A stretch of 64,000 nucleotides of DNA from CAZFLN01 sp964519905 (GCA_964519905.1 CAZFLN010000003.1:1-64000); one strand, 5' to 3'. Counted from the stretch's first letter, positions 7,449 to 16,577 are shown. A program made the numbers and translations. Notes: generated by a model from the letters alone, not told the origin.

Positions 7449-8699
7449 TTATTTATTCACCAACACAATCCCAAATGGCGTGTTTCTTCCTGGTCCGGCT
7501 AAGTAGCGACCGTTCTGGTACAGGGCGGTAGAGCCACCACTGTCGAGATTCAGCGCCGATTGGAGTCCGAGTGCTTTGGCAACATAGGCAACTTCTGCGA
7601 CCGTGGCATTTCTGACCACTCCAATATAGACCATATTGTCTCGCGTTCCGATAAAGCTTCTTGCTCCGCGGCTGCCTTTTTTCGGATCTCCGTCACCGCC
7701 AAAGGTAATGTTTCCGCCAGAGAGTAACATGGGCTGGCTGGCAATGACGGCATCAACTCCGGTGTCACGTCCCCATTCTTGAGTTGCCCCGACAAGCCGG
7801 GCAGAGCTGCCACTAAAGATGAGTGCTGGCACGGTACTGTACACATTGTTGTCGGAGTTAAAGTAGGTCTTCTGACGATTCATGATGAGTGTATCGAAAG
7901 AGTTTGTTTTTCCAGCACAGCTCGGGTACTCAGCTGGACAAAAGTACGGACCGTTGATGCCAGCAAAGCCGCCAGCACTGCTCACAAATTGTGCCAGTGA
8001 TTGAACTGGGCAGTCATTCCCACAAGTTTCGGAGGAAGCGGTTTCTACCACCACTCGGGTTGAGTTGAGATCCGCTGCAATGAGGTCAACGGCATACGGG
8101 CCAATTTCAGTTTCCACTACCTGTCGGCTCGAGTTTCCAGCAGCCGGTGGTGCATTCGAGGTTGGTAAGTTTGTTGGAATGCTTGCTTGTTGCACAAGCG
8201 CTTGGCGGGCGTCCGTGATACTGGTTTGCACAGCGCGAATACTCCCGGCTGCACTGGCATAGTTCCGCTCAGCCAACTGGGCGATGGAGCGAGCAAAAGC
8301 AATTTCTATTTCCTGGGTTTTGGCGCCAGATTCACGGAGGCGAATGAGATCTTCATACACCGCAACAGAACTGCTGTACGTGTTTTGAATGGCTCGAATC
8401 TCTTCCTGCAATGTATTGTTCCGAACAGTTTGATCCTCATTTTGCAGCAGCGTGTATGCATCTTGCGCAGTAGTGAGCTCTTGTTCTTTTTGCCGTAAGG
8501 CAACTTCCAAATCCGTGGCACGTTGCTGTTCTTGAACTATTTCCTGACTACTTTGGTGCCAAAAATAGGCCAGTGCTCCTGTTATGCCGAAAGTTGCGAA
8601 GAATGCGAGTGTGACAAAAATGGGAAGTTGTTTCCGGAGCCAGGATCGAAACGCTCTTTGTTTTGTAGAGAAATTGGAAGAGAGTTTTTTCAGATCCAT
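7449..8699 (-). CDS. Membrane-anchored phosphodiester glycosidase (NAGPA) domain protein
   Basis: A 416-residue protein with a cytoplasmic basic N-terminus, one membrane helix at about residues 27-47, a coiled coil at about 52-115, a Pro/Ala/Asn-rich linker near 170-190, and a C-terminal domain of about 225 residues. That domain has VDLIAADLNSTRVVVETA, GGFAGINGPYFCP, and ALNLDSGGSTALYQNG, which are hallmarks of the NAGPA/DUF2233 family (N-acetylglucosamine-1-phosphodiester alpha-N-acetylglucosaminidase fold). Four cysteines (CGNDC, CPAEYPSC) could form disulfides outside the cell. Likely role: trimming a phosphodiester-linked sugar on surface glycans; the true substrate is unknown. Confidence 0.85.
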   Translation of the reverse strand: MDLKKLSSNFSTKQRAFRSWLRKQLPIFVTLAFFATFGITGALAYFWHQSSQEIVQEQQRATDLEVALRQKEQELTTAQDAYTLLQNEDQTVRNNTLQEEIRAIQNTYSSSVAVYEDLIRLRESGAKTQEIEIAFARSIAQLAERNYASAAGSIRAVQTSITDARQALVQQASIPTNLPTSNAPPAAGNSSRQVVETEIGPYAVDLIAADLNSTRVVVETASSETCGNDCPVQSLAQFVSSAGGFAGINGPYFCPAEYPSCAGKTNSFDTLIMNRQKTYFNSDNNVYSTVPALIFSGSSARLVGATQEWGRDTGVDAVIASQPMLLSGGNITFGGDGDPKKGSRGARSFIGTRDNMVYIGVVRNATVAEVAYVAKALGLQSALNLDSGGSTALYQNGRYLAGPGRNTPFGIVLVNK

Positions 8700-8705
8700 A
8701 CACTC

Positions 8706-8711
8706 ATTTTA
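8706..8711 (-). promoter_or_regulatory. Leaderless-type -10 box
   Basis: Minus-strand TAAAAT, 6 bases (gagtgt), then ATG at 8699. No TGn in register. Confidence 0.45.
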
Positions 8712-8746
8712 GGCAGGAAGTGAGGGACTTGTCTCGGGCAATTTGC

Positions 8747-10267
8747 TTATACCGTTGGTGTAAATAGGTCCTCAAGTACTTCCCAAATTTTGACCATTGC
8801 CCAAGTATCAAGTTGGCAGTAGGTCAGAAGATTTTTACGGATGTGTTTGATTTCGTTCGTGTCAGAAATTTCACCAGAAACAATCGACCACCAAGCAAGT
8901 AAGGCTTGATCTCCTTTATGAATCTCGAGGGTGTCATAGCGGAGTTCCGGAACTAAGATCGGCAGAACATTTTTAATGGACCAGCTTCCATGGAATTCTC
9001 GGTCCACGTACATACCGCGCCGGAAAACTTCCGCCAAGTCGTACATCCGATTATTCAAACCAAGCAAGAACTCCTTTGCGTCGAGCATGCCTTCCGCCAT
9101 TTCTCGATTTCGACTGGCTTCGAATGACTGATTCCAAACAATCACACTCCCCGTTTTTGGCATGCTTGCCTGCATATGCTGGACAACTTCTCGGCTGGGG
9201 TCTCCTGGGCCAAAGGATATATGTTCGTAATGCCGAATATGAGCGAGGTTTTTCATGGCGTGTTTGTCTGGAACGACGTGGAGTGAGTACTGGAAGACGA
9301 CTTGCTGTTGCGGCACACAGCCATCGTAGAGCGGTAAGGCAGAGCTGTAGGCTTCATAGTCGAGGAAGCACAGGGGAAAGGTGAGCGTTTCGAGAGACTG
9401 CGCCAGGGCATGACGATCAATTACTGGTTGGCCGCTTTTTACGGCTTGGACCATGCGGCGCTGCTTTGTTTCTAGTGAGAAATTATCTGGTACATCGACA
9501 AGACTTTCGATTCCACGATCAATGAGCTCGAGCGTGGTGTGTCTCAGACCAGGGAGATCATACACTGAATACGGCTTGAGATTGGGGTGACAAATGCTTG
9601 GACACGGGCAGGTTTTGGGGCGAGTGCAGGAGAGCCATTCATCACTGTTGGTGGAAGCAAGGACTTCGGAGGCGCGGGCGCGCTCTGCCCTTATTTCTGG
9701 TAGAAGTTCACGAACTTGCTCGGTGACTTCAACGAGCGTGAAGAGTTGGTCAAAGTCGAGCGCGCCCGCCCGAACGTACTCTTTATTCAGGTGTAACAGC
9801 CAGATACTTTCCACAGGGCGGTTGGGATGGGCGTCTTGAATTACGGCGGTTTGGAATGCCAAGTCTACGAGTGCATCGTACTTTACTCGCGTGCTGCTTT
9901 TAATTTCGAACAAGTGGATGGCAGTAGACTTTGGGTCTTCCCACCAAGCATCTGTACGACAAAAGAAGGCGTTTCCTTCAGAATCTGTGCTTGAAAAACT
10001 GTCTTGCCAGTGCCATTTCCCTGATGTTTTTGAAGGATTGAGATGACTTGGGAACTTCTGGACTGCTCGCTGAGTGAGCCACTCTTGAGAGTGAACTTCT
10101 ACGCTGTAGCCTTGCTCTTGAGAGTGTTGTTCAAAGGCACTGGGTTCTGGCCAAATTTCTGGCAGATGCGCCGCCGCCCATAAATGACGTGGTGCGTCTC
10201 GAAAAAGTTGAAACTGTGATTTGCTCAGCGCGTTGAGAGGTTGTTGAAAATCGCGCGTACCAGACAT
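8747..10267 (-). CDS. DUF2779 protein: Cas4-like PD-(D/E)XK part plus RNase H-like part
   Basis: A 506-residue protein. The N-terminal half looks like a Cas4/RecB-type nuclease: DAWWEDPKSTAIHLFEIKSS (the D...ExK pattern) and a later cysteine group (CTRPKTCPCPSICHP) that could bind an iron-sulfur cluster. The C-terminal half has FLDYEAYSSALPLYDG, which begins an RNase H-like exonuclease fold in DUF2779, and ends YCQLDTWAMVKIWEVL, with the final acidic residue of that fold. Such proteins are predicted to act in DNA repair or processing; no biochemical function is known to me. It is monocistronic with its own -10 element. Confidence 0.8.
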   Translation of the reverse strand: MSGTRDFQQPLNALSKSQFQLFRDAPRHLWAAAHLPEIWPEPSAFEQHSQEQGYSVEVHSQEWLTQRAVQKFPSHLNPSKTSGKWHWQDSFSSTDSEGNAFFCRTDAWWEDPKSTAIHLFEIKSSTRVKYDALVDLAFQTAVIQDAHPNRPVESIWLLHLNKEYVRAGALDFDQLFTLVEVTEQVRELLPEIRAERARASEVLASTNSDEWLSCTRPKTCPCPSICHPNLKPYSVYDLPGLRHTTLELIDRGIESLVDVPDNFSLETKQRRMVQAVKSGQPVIDRHALAQSLETLTFPLCFLDYEAYSSALPLYDGCVPQQQVVFQYSLHVVPDKHAMKNLAHIRHYEHISFGPGDPSREVVQHMQASMPKTGSVIVWNQSFEASRNREMAEGMLDAKEFLLGLNNRMYDLAEVFRRGMYVDREFHGSWSIKNVLPILVPELRYDTLEIHKGDQALLAWWSIVSGEISDTNEIKHIRKNLLTYCQLDTWAMVKIWEVLEDLFTPTV

Positions 10268-10273
10268 GGGAGT

Positions 10274-10282
10274 AGTATATCA
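10274..10282 (-). promoter_or_regulatory. Leaderless-type extended -10 promoter of the DUF2779 gene
   Basis: Minus-strand TGA-TATACT, 6 bases (actccc), then ATG at 10267. Confidence 0.6.
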
Positions 10283-10292
10283 GGCGAAAATG

Positions 10293-11213
10293 TTAGGTCA
10301 GGATAGTGAATGCTCGCACATTTCCTAAGGAAGTATGAATTTCTCGACCTGGAGTTTCTTTTTCGTGAACCATAAATTCGAGTTTCTTTTCTGATAAGAA
10401 GTTTTCGAGTTTGTCCATATAAAATGAATCAATTGTTGATGGCGCAGTAGGTGTATTCAGGTCGTTGATAGCGCAGTGCTTTCCGCCGATGATACAAGCG
10501 ATCCTGCAAATACCATCCGAATACAATTTCACAACAGTTTTCGTTTCTTTTGGTGCTGTTAAAAATAGTATCCGTTCAAGCACCATAAGTTTTTTCGCAT
10601 ATTCATTTAAAGCAGTAATGTCAGGATTATTCTCAGGATTTGCTTTTTCAAACGTGTCATAAAAGTAGCCAATTCCTTGTGTAGGATCAGCGTGCATTTC
10701 ATTTTTCAGACTGTTTTTATGTTGCAATATATACTGATATAAGGTTCTGGTGACTTCGGTATTGGCATCGTAAAACGCTCTATTAAACTGAGAAGCAGGG
10801 GAACCGAAATTAATAAATACTTCCGGCAAGTCTGTTGGGTTTAGCCCAAGCTCAAATGCTTTGTTTCGTACAACGTACTGGAGGGCATTGCACTTATGTA
10901 TCGATTGGTGTTTTCTCAGATCATCAATCGAGGTGAGAGAATTAAGAGTGATATCAAACCACTCGCCGAGTCGACTAGCATCTTTTTCTGAGTAGGCGCG
11001 GATTGCGTTTTGACTTTTATTTTCTGATTCAAGACAGATGGCAAAAATCTGCGGATCATTGACTAAACACTGTTTTCCATCTTTGAAGACCCCGTCTGCT
11101 GTGACCTGATATCCATTTTTGAGCAAATTCTCTTGATAAATTCTGTGAGCTAAGGGCAAATGGTGCCCTCGTATATCGATTGATTTTGGGTTTTCAGAGA
11201 ATTCTTGAGACAT
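10293..11213 (-). CDS. Hypothetical protein with N-terminal RGHH motif
   Basis: A 306-residue soluble protein I do not recognise. Near the N-terminus it has SIDIRGHHLPLAHRIY, which recalls the R-HHL opening of DUF1284 proteins, but the rest does not match that family's cysteine pattern. Cysteines appear at KQCLVND, AICLES, HKCNAL, GICRIACIIGG and KHCAIND; a metal site is possible but not shown. The start was placed at the second methionine (ATG 11211-11213) because a TGA-TAAAAT element ends 7 bases before it; starting at 11222 would put the start codon inside that element. It diverges from xseA. Confidence 0.6.
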   Translation of the reverse strand: MSQEFSENPKSIDIRGHHLPLAHRIYQENLLKNGYQVTADGVFKDGKQCLVNDPQIFAICLESENKSQNAIRAYSEKDASRLGEWFDITLNSLTSIDDLRKHQSIHKCNALQYVVRNKAFELGLNPTDLPEVFINFGSPASQFNRAFYDANTEVTRTLYQYILQHKNSLKNEMHADPTQGIGYFYDTFEKANPENNPDITALNEYAKKLMVLERILFLTAPKETKTVVKLYSDGICRIACIIGGKHCAINDLNTPTAPSTIDSFYMDKLENFLSEKKLEFMVHEKETPGREIHTSLGNVRAFTILT

Positions 11214-11220
11214 AGGAAAC

Positions 11221-11229
11221 ATTTTATCA
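11221..11229 (-). promoter_or_regulatory. Leaderless-type extended -10 promoter
   Basis: Minus-strand TGA-TAAAAT, 7 bases (gtttcct), then ATG at 11213. Confidence 0.45.
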
Positions 11230-11266
11230 AAATTCTGGTGAATGTTTTCTTCAGTAGTACTTTCCC

Positions 11267-11275
11267 TGATATACT
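11267..11275 (+). promoter_or_regulatory. Leaderless-type extended -10 promoter of xseAB
   Basis: TGA-TATACT, 6 bases (gactcc), then ATG at 11282. Confidence 0.6.
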
Positions 11276-11281
11276 GACTCC

Positions 11282-12646
11282 ATGTCCTTGATTCCAGACG
11301 AAGCGGTGTTTTCGGTCGGTGAGTATCTCGATCTTTTGAATGGGCTGCTGCAGCCGGTTCGAGTCACTGTGCAAGGAGAAGTTACTCAGATGCAGGAGCG
11401 CGGGAGTGCGGTGTACTTTACGCTCAGTGACTCCAAACAGAAAGCCACTTTGAGTGCGCTGATTTGGCGCGACAAGCTCTATAAATCTGGTGTGACGTTG
11501 GCTGTGGGGCAAGAATTTTCTTGCGTTGGCGCGAGCAATATTTACAAGCCGATTGGTCGAATGAGTTTTTTAGTGGAGCAACTGCGCCCAGTTGGCGAAG
11601 GAGCACTCCAACAGGCTTTTGAAAAACTCAAAAAGCAGCTCGAATCCGAAGGGTACTTTGCTTCGCAGCGCAAGCGCCCGTTGCCACTATATCCAGAGCG
11701 CGTGGTCGTGCTTTCTTCTGCGCAAGGTGATGCCATTCGTGATTTCCGCACTCACCTTGGAAACTATGTAACGCAACTGGAACTGATTGATGTGCGCGTG
11801 GAAGGGGTCAACGCCATCCCGAGTATTGTTCAGGCACTCGATGCAGTCTATGCCCGTGCGGATCGTCCAGATGTTATTGTGCTGACTCGCGGTGGTGGCA
11901 GTCTGGAAAGTTTACAAGCCTTTAATTCGCGTGAAGTAGCTGAGGCGATTTTTCGCTCACCGGTGCCGGTCGTGAGTGCCATTGGGCATGAACGGGATGT
12001 TTCGATTGCTGACATGGTGGCTGATCTCCGCGCTTCAACGCCAACTGACGCTGGAAAAATCCTCAGCCGCGAGTGGTCTCGAGCAGCAGAGCATATTGGA
12101 CAGGTGCAACAAGCCATTGTGTGGCGACTGGGCGCGCTGGTTCAGCAGAAGCGCGAACGGATTGACGTGTTGCCTCAACGTTGGATTCAGCGACTTCAGG
12201 CGAGAATTCAGTACCAGCGCGCCACACTCAACCATTCTGCTTTGCTCGGGAAAACAGTTCGTCAGCGGTTTGTGCAACACTTGGATCGTCGGACGCAACG
12301 ACTCACGCAGTGGGAGCAGCGGTGGCAGAGTCTGCTGGGAGATCGTCGACTTCAAACCGAGGCGTACGGCTCCAGTATTGTGAATCGTTTCCGCCAGCAT
12401 CTGCAACAGCAGCAACGAGCGGTGCAGGTGCAGGAACAGTTTTTCCAAGCAGTCAGTCCAGAGCGTCGATTGGCGCAAGGCTATGTCTGGCTTACCAGTG
12501 AGGACGGGAAAATACTCCGTTCTGTGCAGAACGTACAGCCTGGTGATGCTTTCAGTGTTACCATGACTGACGGGACTGTCACCGCCTCTGTAAAAAATAT
12601 TAACAGCAAAAACAAACAAGAATCAGATAGAAAGAAGGAATCATGA
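11282..12646 (+). CDS. xseA: Exodeoxyribonuclease VII large subunit
   Basis: The 454-residue large subunit of ExoVII, which degrades single-stranded DNA from both ends. An N-terminal OB fold (VRVTVQGEVTQMQERGSAVYF, then LSALIWR) is followed by the catalytic domain with RVVVLSSAQGDAIRDF, VIVLTRGGGSLESL (TRGGGS motif), SAIGHERD and ADLRASTPTDAG, all hallmarks. The C-terminal third is a long, Gln/Arg-rich coiled coil that holds the small subunits, ending in the usual RRLAQGYVWLTSEDGKIL beta-segment. It is followed by xseB with a 4-base ATGA overlap. Confidence 0.96.
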   Translation: MSLIPDEAVFSVGEYLDLLNGLLQPVRVTVQGEVTQMQERGSAVYFTLSDSKQKATLSALIWRDKLYKSGVTLAVGQEFSCVGASNIYKPIGRMSFLVEQLRPVGEGALQQAFEKLKKQLESEGYFASQRKRPLPLYPERVVVLSSAQGDAIRDFRTHLGNYVTQLELIDVRVEGVNAIPSIVQALDAVYARADRPDVIVLTRGGGSLESLQAFNSREVAEAIFRSPVPVVSAIGHERDVSIADMVADLRASTPTDAGKILSREWSRAAEHIGQVQQAIVWRLGALVQQKRERIDVLPQRWIQRLQARIQYQRATLNHSALLGKTVRQRFVQHLDRRTQRLTQWEQRWQSLLGDRRLQTEAYGSSIVNRFRQHLQQQQRAVQVQEQFFQAVSPERRLAQGYVWLTSEDGKILRSVQNVQPGDAFSVTMTDGTVTASVKNINSKNKQESDRKKES

Positions 12647-12861
12647 GTCAAAACGACATGCAGACCCCAACATCATTCGCTGAGGCAATGAAGGAACTCG
12701 ACACGCTCAACGAGTGGTTCCAGCAAGACGATCTCGATCTGGAGAAAGGTCTCGAAAAACTGCAACGCGCTCGTACACTGATTGAGTACTGTCAGAAACG
12801 ACTCGACACCGTCGAAACCGAGTTCGTGCAGCTCAAGCAGGGATTTGAGAAGGTGGAGTAA
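12643..12861 (+). CDS. xseB: Exodeoxyribonuclease VII small subunit
   Basis: A 72-residue helical protein with the XseB pattern: SFAEAMKELDTLNEWFQQDDLDLEKGLEKLQRA, followed by a helix ending LDTVETEFVQL. Several copies bind the coiled coil of XseA. The ATG overlaps the xseA stop by 4 bases and has a good ribosome binding site (GAAGGA) inside xseA. Confidence 0.95.
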   Translation: MSQNDMQTPTSFAEAMKELDTLNEWFQQDDLDLEKGLEKLQRARTLIEYCQKRLDTVETEFVQLKQGFEKVE

Positions 12862-12927
12862 GAAAATAAAAGTGAAGAAAACAGTTTTAAAATACGGTAG
12901 CATTAAAGGAAGTTCAACGCGGTGAGA

Positions 12928-14166
12928 TCAGTTGCTAAAGAAAACTGCCTCTTTTTCGACGGCAATGTACTCATCAAAGAGGGTTTTTAATTTTGGGAAC
13001 TGCCAAGCTTTGCTGCTAACTGAACGAATATTTTCGAATCGGGGTTGGCCAAAAAAGTTCTGAAATGTTTCTTTTTTTATCTTATCCCAAAGTTCAGTTC
13101 TTTTTTGTTGAATACTGTTTTTTGCTTCAATAAAGGGTATTCCCTCAGAGAGAAAGGGCAAAACTGTATCTTCATCGGGAGCTCTATCAACCACATTCAT
13201 ATTCTCCCCGCATCGATCTCTGAGCCATTTTTGTGTAAAAGGTGGAAGTACTCCTGGAGAAACGGTTATCCTAAAACGTTTCAAACTCTGTGGGTGTTCT
13301 CGGATTAGCTGCCCAAAATCTGCCAAATCTTTTTGGTTTATTATCCAGGCACCGAGAGAGTCACACTGGTCAGGACTAATTGGCTCAAAAATCACTGCTT
13401 CGATATACGCGCTTGGATTTCCGTCGATAATAATTAATTTTTCTCGCTGCTCACTGGTTATTAAGTTCCCACCCACTACTAAGGCATTTTGAGTTGCCGC
13501 CGCTTGGTCTATCAGATTAATCATAGCCTGGATAATCACAACATGTTCTTGGCTGAGTAAAGAACTCTGGTCGAAGCTATAAGAATCTCCATTTTTTTTC
13601 ACATGTTTGAAGCTATCTTGAAAGCAGAAAGTCACGAATGTGAACTTTTTGGGGTCGAGTTCTAAGAAAAAATGGCCATAATTTGGACCAGCCCCTTGTT
13701 TTCTCGCAGAGTCGGATGCCACTACGGCTGCATAGAGAGGATGTTCTGTGAGGGGGTTTGTGGCAAGGGACTTCCGCAATGACTCTTCGGCGACTTGTCT
13801 GTACCGGATATACTCATCGTGGAAGTTTTTCCCTTGAGTTGTTGCCCCCTTTTTGAGTTGATTGAGATCTCCTCCGGTCGAGGAGAGATGGTCCCAAAAA
13901 GTCTCCTGATTGTTTAACTCCAGAAAACGAGACAGACTTGCGGCGCTTAAATTAATACTGAATCGTATCTGGTTTTGTATCTGTTCCACTTCGTGTTGTA
14001 AAGCCAGCATAGCGGCTTCTTGGTTTGGATAGTACCCTTTGGTTACAGACTCTGTAAGAAATTGTGCTAAAAGGCGATTTGTATTTTGTCTTGAAGTTGT
14101 TTCTGTTTGTCTCTGAGGAAATTCAGGCGGATTTGTGATTTCTCTATTTTTGATATCTGCTGACAT
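12928..14166 (-). CDS. Hypothetical protein, possibly DUF3626/ADP-ribosyltransferase-like
   Basis: A 412-residue soluble protein. The N-terminal 60 residues are polar and low in order. The middle has PLYAAVVASDSARKQGAGPNYGHFFLELDP followed by TFVTFCFQDSF, and later NPSAYIEAVIFEPISPDQ; this order (a Y-A motif, a G-x-x-x beta strand, an F-x-D-S strand and a Y-I-E-A strand) reminds me of DUF3626 proteins, which are toxin-like and thought to have an ART-type fold. That is recognition by eye and may be wrong. The last third contains the helix FGQLIREHPQSLKRFRITVSPGVL. It follows rfbD with a 1-base gap on the same strand, so it may be co-transcribed, although its role in rhamnose synthesis is unlikely. 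Confidence 0.55.
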   Translation of the reverse strand: MSADIKNREITNPPEFPQRQTETTSRQNTNRLLAQFLTESVTKGYYPNQEAAMLALQHEVEQIQNQIRFSINLSAASLSRFLELNNQETFWDHLSSTGGDLNQLKKGATTQGKNFHDEYIRYRQVAEESLRKSLATNPLTEHPLYAAVVASDSARKQGAGPNYGHFFLELDPKKFTFVTFCFQDSFKHVKKNGDSYSFDQSSLLSQEHVVIIQAMINLIDQAAATQNALVVGGNLITSEQREKLIIIDGNPSAYIEAVIFEPISPDQCDSLGAWIINQKDLADFGQLIREHPQSLKRFRITVSPGVLPPFTQKWLRDRCGENMNVVDRAPDEDTVLPFLSEGIPFIEAKNSIQQKRTELWDKIKKETFQNFFGQPRFENIRSVSSKAWQFPKLKTLFDEYIAVEKEAVFFSN

Positions 14167-14167
14167 T

Positions 14168-14998
14168 TTACGTCCTCATCCCTCTCTTTAATTTTTCACT
14201 CGACAGGATGAGGCTCTCGGCATATTTCCGCTCGGCGGTTTTGTTGTACTCGACTAAACTGCTGCGCAGCAGTTCGCCGCTCAGACCGAGTGAAGCCTGG
14301 ATCTCCTGCGCCAGCGTGTAGTCGGTGTAGACGGTGTCGCTGGTGGCGTGGAAGATTCCAAGTGGTCGGTTCGTAAAGCACCAGCGGATCACTTCACAGA
14401 GCCACTCGATTGGGGTGAGGGTGTAGAAGTGGTCGTCAAAAAATGGACCAGTTTTTCCCGCCTGCAGAGCTCCGGCCATTTTGTGCCAGATGTCCGGTTT
14501 GGTAAATTCGTCTTGACGGTATGGGAAGTTAATACGCAAAATCGTATGATTTTGCGGCAGAATTTCAGTTACTTTTTGTTCTGCTTCTAATTTGGTTTCG
14601 GCGTACCAATCGATCGGATTGGGCGTGTCGGTTTCCACGTATGGTGCTTTGCTGGTTCCATCAAAAACAAAGCCAGTCGACATATGTACGAGGTGCTTAC
14701 CATGTTTGGCGCAGGCACGAGCAATGTTTTCGGTTCCCAGAACATTCACCTTATACACCAAACCGGTGCGGTCGCCTTTTTCCTTTTCTGCGGTATTGAG
14801 ATCCGTGAATGCAGCCAGGTGAAGCACAACTGTGGCAGGAGAAGCGGCGACTGCCGCTTCGACTTGCTCAGCATTCGTAATGTCCACACCTTGTGACAAG
14901 TCAAGATTTTGGAAGGTGAATGCGTCACCCAGCATTTCTACGACTTTTGTGCCAATCAGGCCACTTAAACCAGTACCGAGAACAGGAATTTTTTCCAT
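14168..14998 (-). CDS. rfbD: dTDP-4-dehydrorhamnose reductase
   Basis: A 276-residue short-chain dehydrogenase that would reduce dTDP-4-keto-L-rhamnose to dTDP-L-rhamnose with NAD(P)H. It starts IPVLGTGLSGLIGTKVVEML (a variant of the GxxGxxG Rossmann loop), continues with VVLHLAAFTDLNTAEKEKG (the RmlD variant of the usual AAYT-V-AE pattern), HMSTGFVFDG, and the catalytic pair WYAETKLEAE (YxxxK). The start at 14998 leaves a 2-base gap from rfbC; a longer frame would overlap that gene. The first Gly loop is GTGLSGLIG, where RmlD usually has GxxGQLG, so it may be a related sugar reductase, but its neighbours support this role. Confidence 0.82.
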   Translation of the reverse strand: MEKIPVLGTGLSGLIGTKVVEMLGDAFTFQNLDLSQGVDITNAEQVEAAVAASPATVVLHLAAFTDLNTAEKEKGDRTGLVYKVNVLGTENIARACAKHGKHLVHMSTGFVFDGTSKAPYVETDTPNPIDWYAETKLEAEQKVTEILPQNHTILRINFPYRQDEFTKPDIWHKMAGALQAGKTGPFFDDHFYTLTPIEWLCEVIRWCFTNRPLGIFHATSDTVYTDYTLAQEIQASLGLSGELLRSSLVEYNKTAERKYAESLILSSEKLKRGMRT

Positions 14999-15000
14999 GG

Positions 15001-15531
15001 CTACTCGCGGCTCATTTCCCACATGGCTTCGCCAAAGTGGTTCCAAGGCAGGCGCTTTTCGTCTGGATTCTGTGGATTGAAGTGGTTGGTGACAAAGTAG
15101 ATCAGGTTGACTGGTGTGCCCCAGATGTTCCCAGCTCCGTGGATCACGCCAGCCGGAATACGCAACAGGGTGTTGCTGCCTGCTCCCAGGACCATGCGAA
15201 CGTGTTCGCCCTGGGTTGGTGATCCTTCACGAGCATCGATCATGTTGACCAACAAGCGATCGTACGGAGAAACGTACCAAAGGTCTTCTTGGTGTTCATG
15301 GAAGTGGAAAGCTTTAATGACACCTGGCAAAACCACTGACATATTCACTTGCTTGGCCTCAAATCCTTCCAAACCCTGGTACATGCCACCTTCAAAACGA
15401 CCCAGTTCGGTAAAGTTTCCACTGTCATCGCGATGGAATGGAGGAGTGATGATTTCTACTCCTTCGATACGTGGTTTCTTAAGGTATTCCTGCACCGTAA
15501 CGGCGGCTTGGATTTCGGAAGCGATTGTCAT
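15001..15531 (-). CDS. rfbC: dTDP-4-dehydrorhamnose 3,5-epimerase-like protein
   Basis: A 176-residue cupin. The signature IKAFHFHEHQEDLWYVSPYDRLLVNMIDAR resembles the RmlC core (K-x-H-x-H...D-L-W-V), and IPAGVIHGAGN matches the second half of the barrel. It would epimerise C3 and C5 of dTDP-4-keto-6-deoxyglucose. The family's first catalytic histidine is seen as HFHEH. It lies between rfbB (29 bases upstream) and rfbD (2 bases downstream) in the order B-C-D. Confidence 0.87.
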   Translation of the reverse strand: MTIASEIQAAVTVQEYLKKPRIEGVEIITPPFHRDDSGNFTELGRFEGGMYQGLEGFEAKQVNMSVVLPGVIKAFHFHEHQEDLWYVSPYDRLLVNMIDAREGSPTQGEHVRMVLGAGSNTLLRIPAGVIHGAGNIWGTPVNLIYFVTNHFNPQNPDEKRLPWNHFGEAMWEMSRE

Positions 15532-15560
15532 TGTATTCCTTTCTGCTCTGGATTCAGAGA

Positions 15561-16577
15561 TTAGACTCGACCTTGGTATTGTTGTTCGTAGTACTTGGCG
15601 TACTCACCAGATTTAATGCGCTGCCACCACTCTGGATGCTCTTGATACCAGTCAATGGTTTGACGCAAGCCTTCTTCGAGCGTGACACTCGGCTTCCAGC
15701 CCAGCTCTCGCTCGATTTTTGAAAAGTCTATGGCATAGCGGCGGTCGTGTCCAGGGCGATCCTGCACGAACTCGATATCGTCTTCGGTTTTGCCCATCAG
15801 CTGGAGGAGCATTTTGACTAAATCTAAGTTAGAAACATCTTGCCACAATCCACCAATGCAGTAGGTTTCACCAACTTTTCCTCGGAGCAAAATTGCTTCG
15901 ATGGCTCTGCAGTGGTCGACTACGAACAGCCAATCTCGCACATTTAATCCGTCGCCATAGACCGGCACTTTTTTCCCCTCCAGCAGATTCGTGATCGCCA
16001 AAGGAATCAATTTTTCTGGGAAGTGATACGGGCCATAATTATTGGCACAGTTACTGATCGTGATTGGAAGCCCATATGTGTCGTAGTAGGCGCGTACGAG
16101 GTGATCGGACCCAGCTTTACTGGCTGAGTATGGGCTGTGTGGATCGTAGGGAGTATTTTCGTCGAACTTGGTGTCGCTCCCAAGTTCCAGACTGCCGAAG
16201 ACTTCGTCGGTAGAAATATGGTGGAAGCGTTTGATGTTGAGTTCGCGCGCCGCGTCCAACAGGACCTGGGTGCCGACTACGTTGGTAGTCACAAACGAGC
16301 TTGGATCAACAATTGAGCGGTCCACGTGACTTTCGGCCGCAAAGTGCACCACCACGTCGCACCCAGTCATCGCGGCGCGCACTTGCTCTGGATTGCGGAT
16401 ATCTCCCTGTACGAAAGTGTAGTTTGGGTTGTCTTGAACAGAGCTCAAGTTCTCCAAATTTCCGGCGTAGGTCAGGAGATCAAAGTTCACGATAGAGTCA
16501 GCTGGGTGCTGCTGCATCCAGTGCAAAATGAAATTTGAGCCGATAAATCCGGCTCCTCCGGTCACAAAAAGCTTCAT
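15561..16577 (-). CDS. rfbB: dTDP-glucose 4,6-dehydratase
   Basis: A 338-residue extended SDR enzyme that makes dTDP-4-keto-6-deoxyglucose. It shows GGAGFIGSNF (NAD loop), VVHFAAESHVDRSI, HISTDEVFGSL (the T-D-E catalytic triad part), and YSASKAGSDHLVRAY (YxxxK), followed by NCANNYGPYHFPEKLIPL, all diagnostic. Start at ATG 16575-16577, with GAGGAG upstream and a TGTACAAT promoter element about 25 bases before; this is a normal led transcript, unlike its divergent neighbour. rmlA, which makes the substrate, is not in this window. Confidence 0.95.
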   Translation of the reverse strand: MKLFVTGGAGFIGSNFILHWMQQHPADSIVNFDLLTYAGNLENLSSVQDNPNYTFVQGDIRNPEQVRAAMTGCDVVVHFAAESHVDRSIVDPSSFVTTNVVGTQVLLDAARELNIKRFHHISTDEVFGSLELGSDTKFDENTPYDPHSPYSASKAGSDHLVRAYYDTYGLPITISNCANNYGPYHFPEKLIPLAITNLLEGKKVPVYGDGLNVRDWLFVVDHCRAIEAILLRGKVGETYCIGGLWQDVSNLDLVKMLLQLMGKTEDDIEFVQDRPGHDRRYAIDFSKIERELGWKPSVTLEEGLRQTIDWYQEHPEWWQRIKSGEYAKYYEQQYQGRV

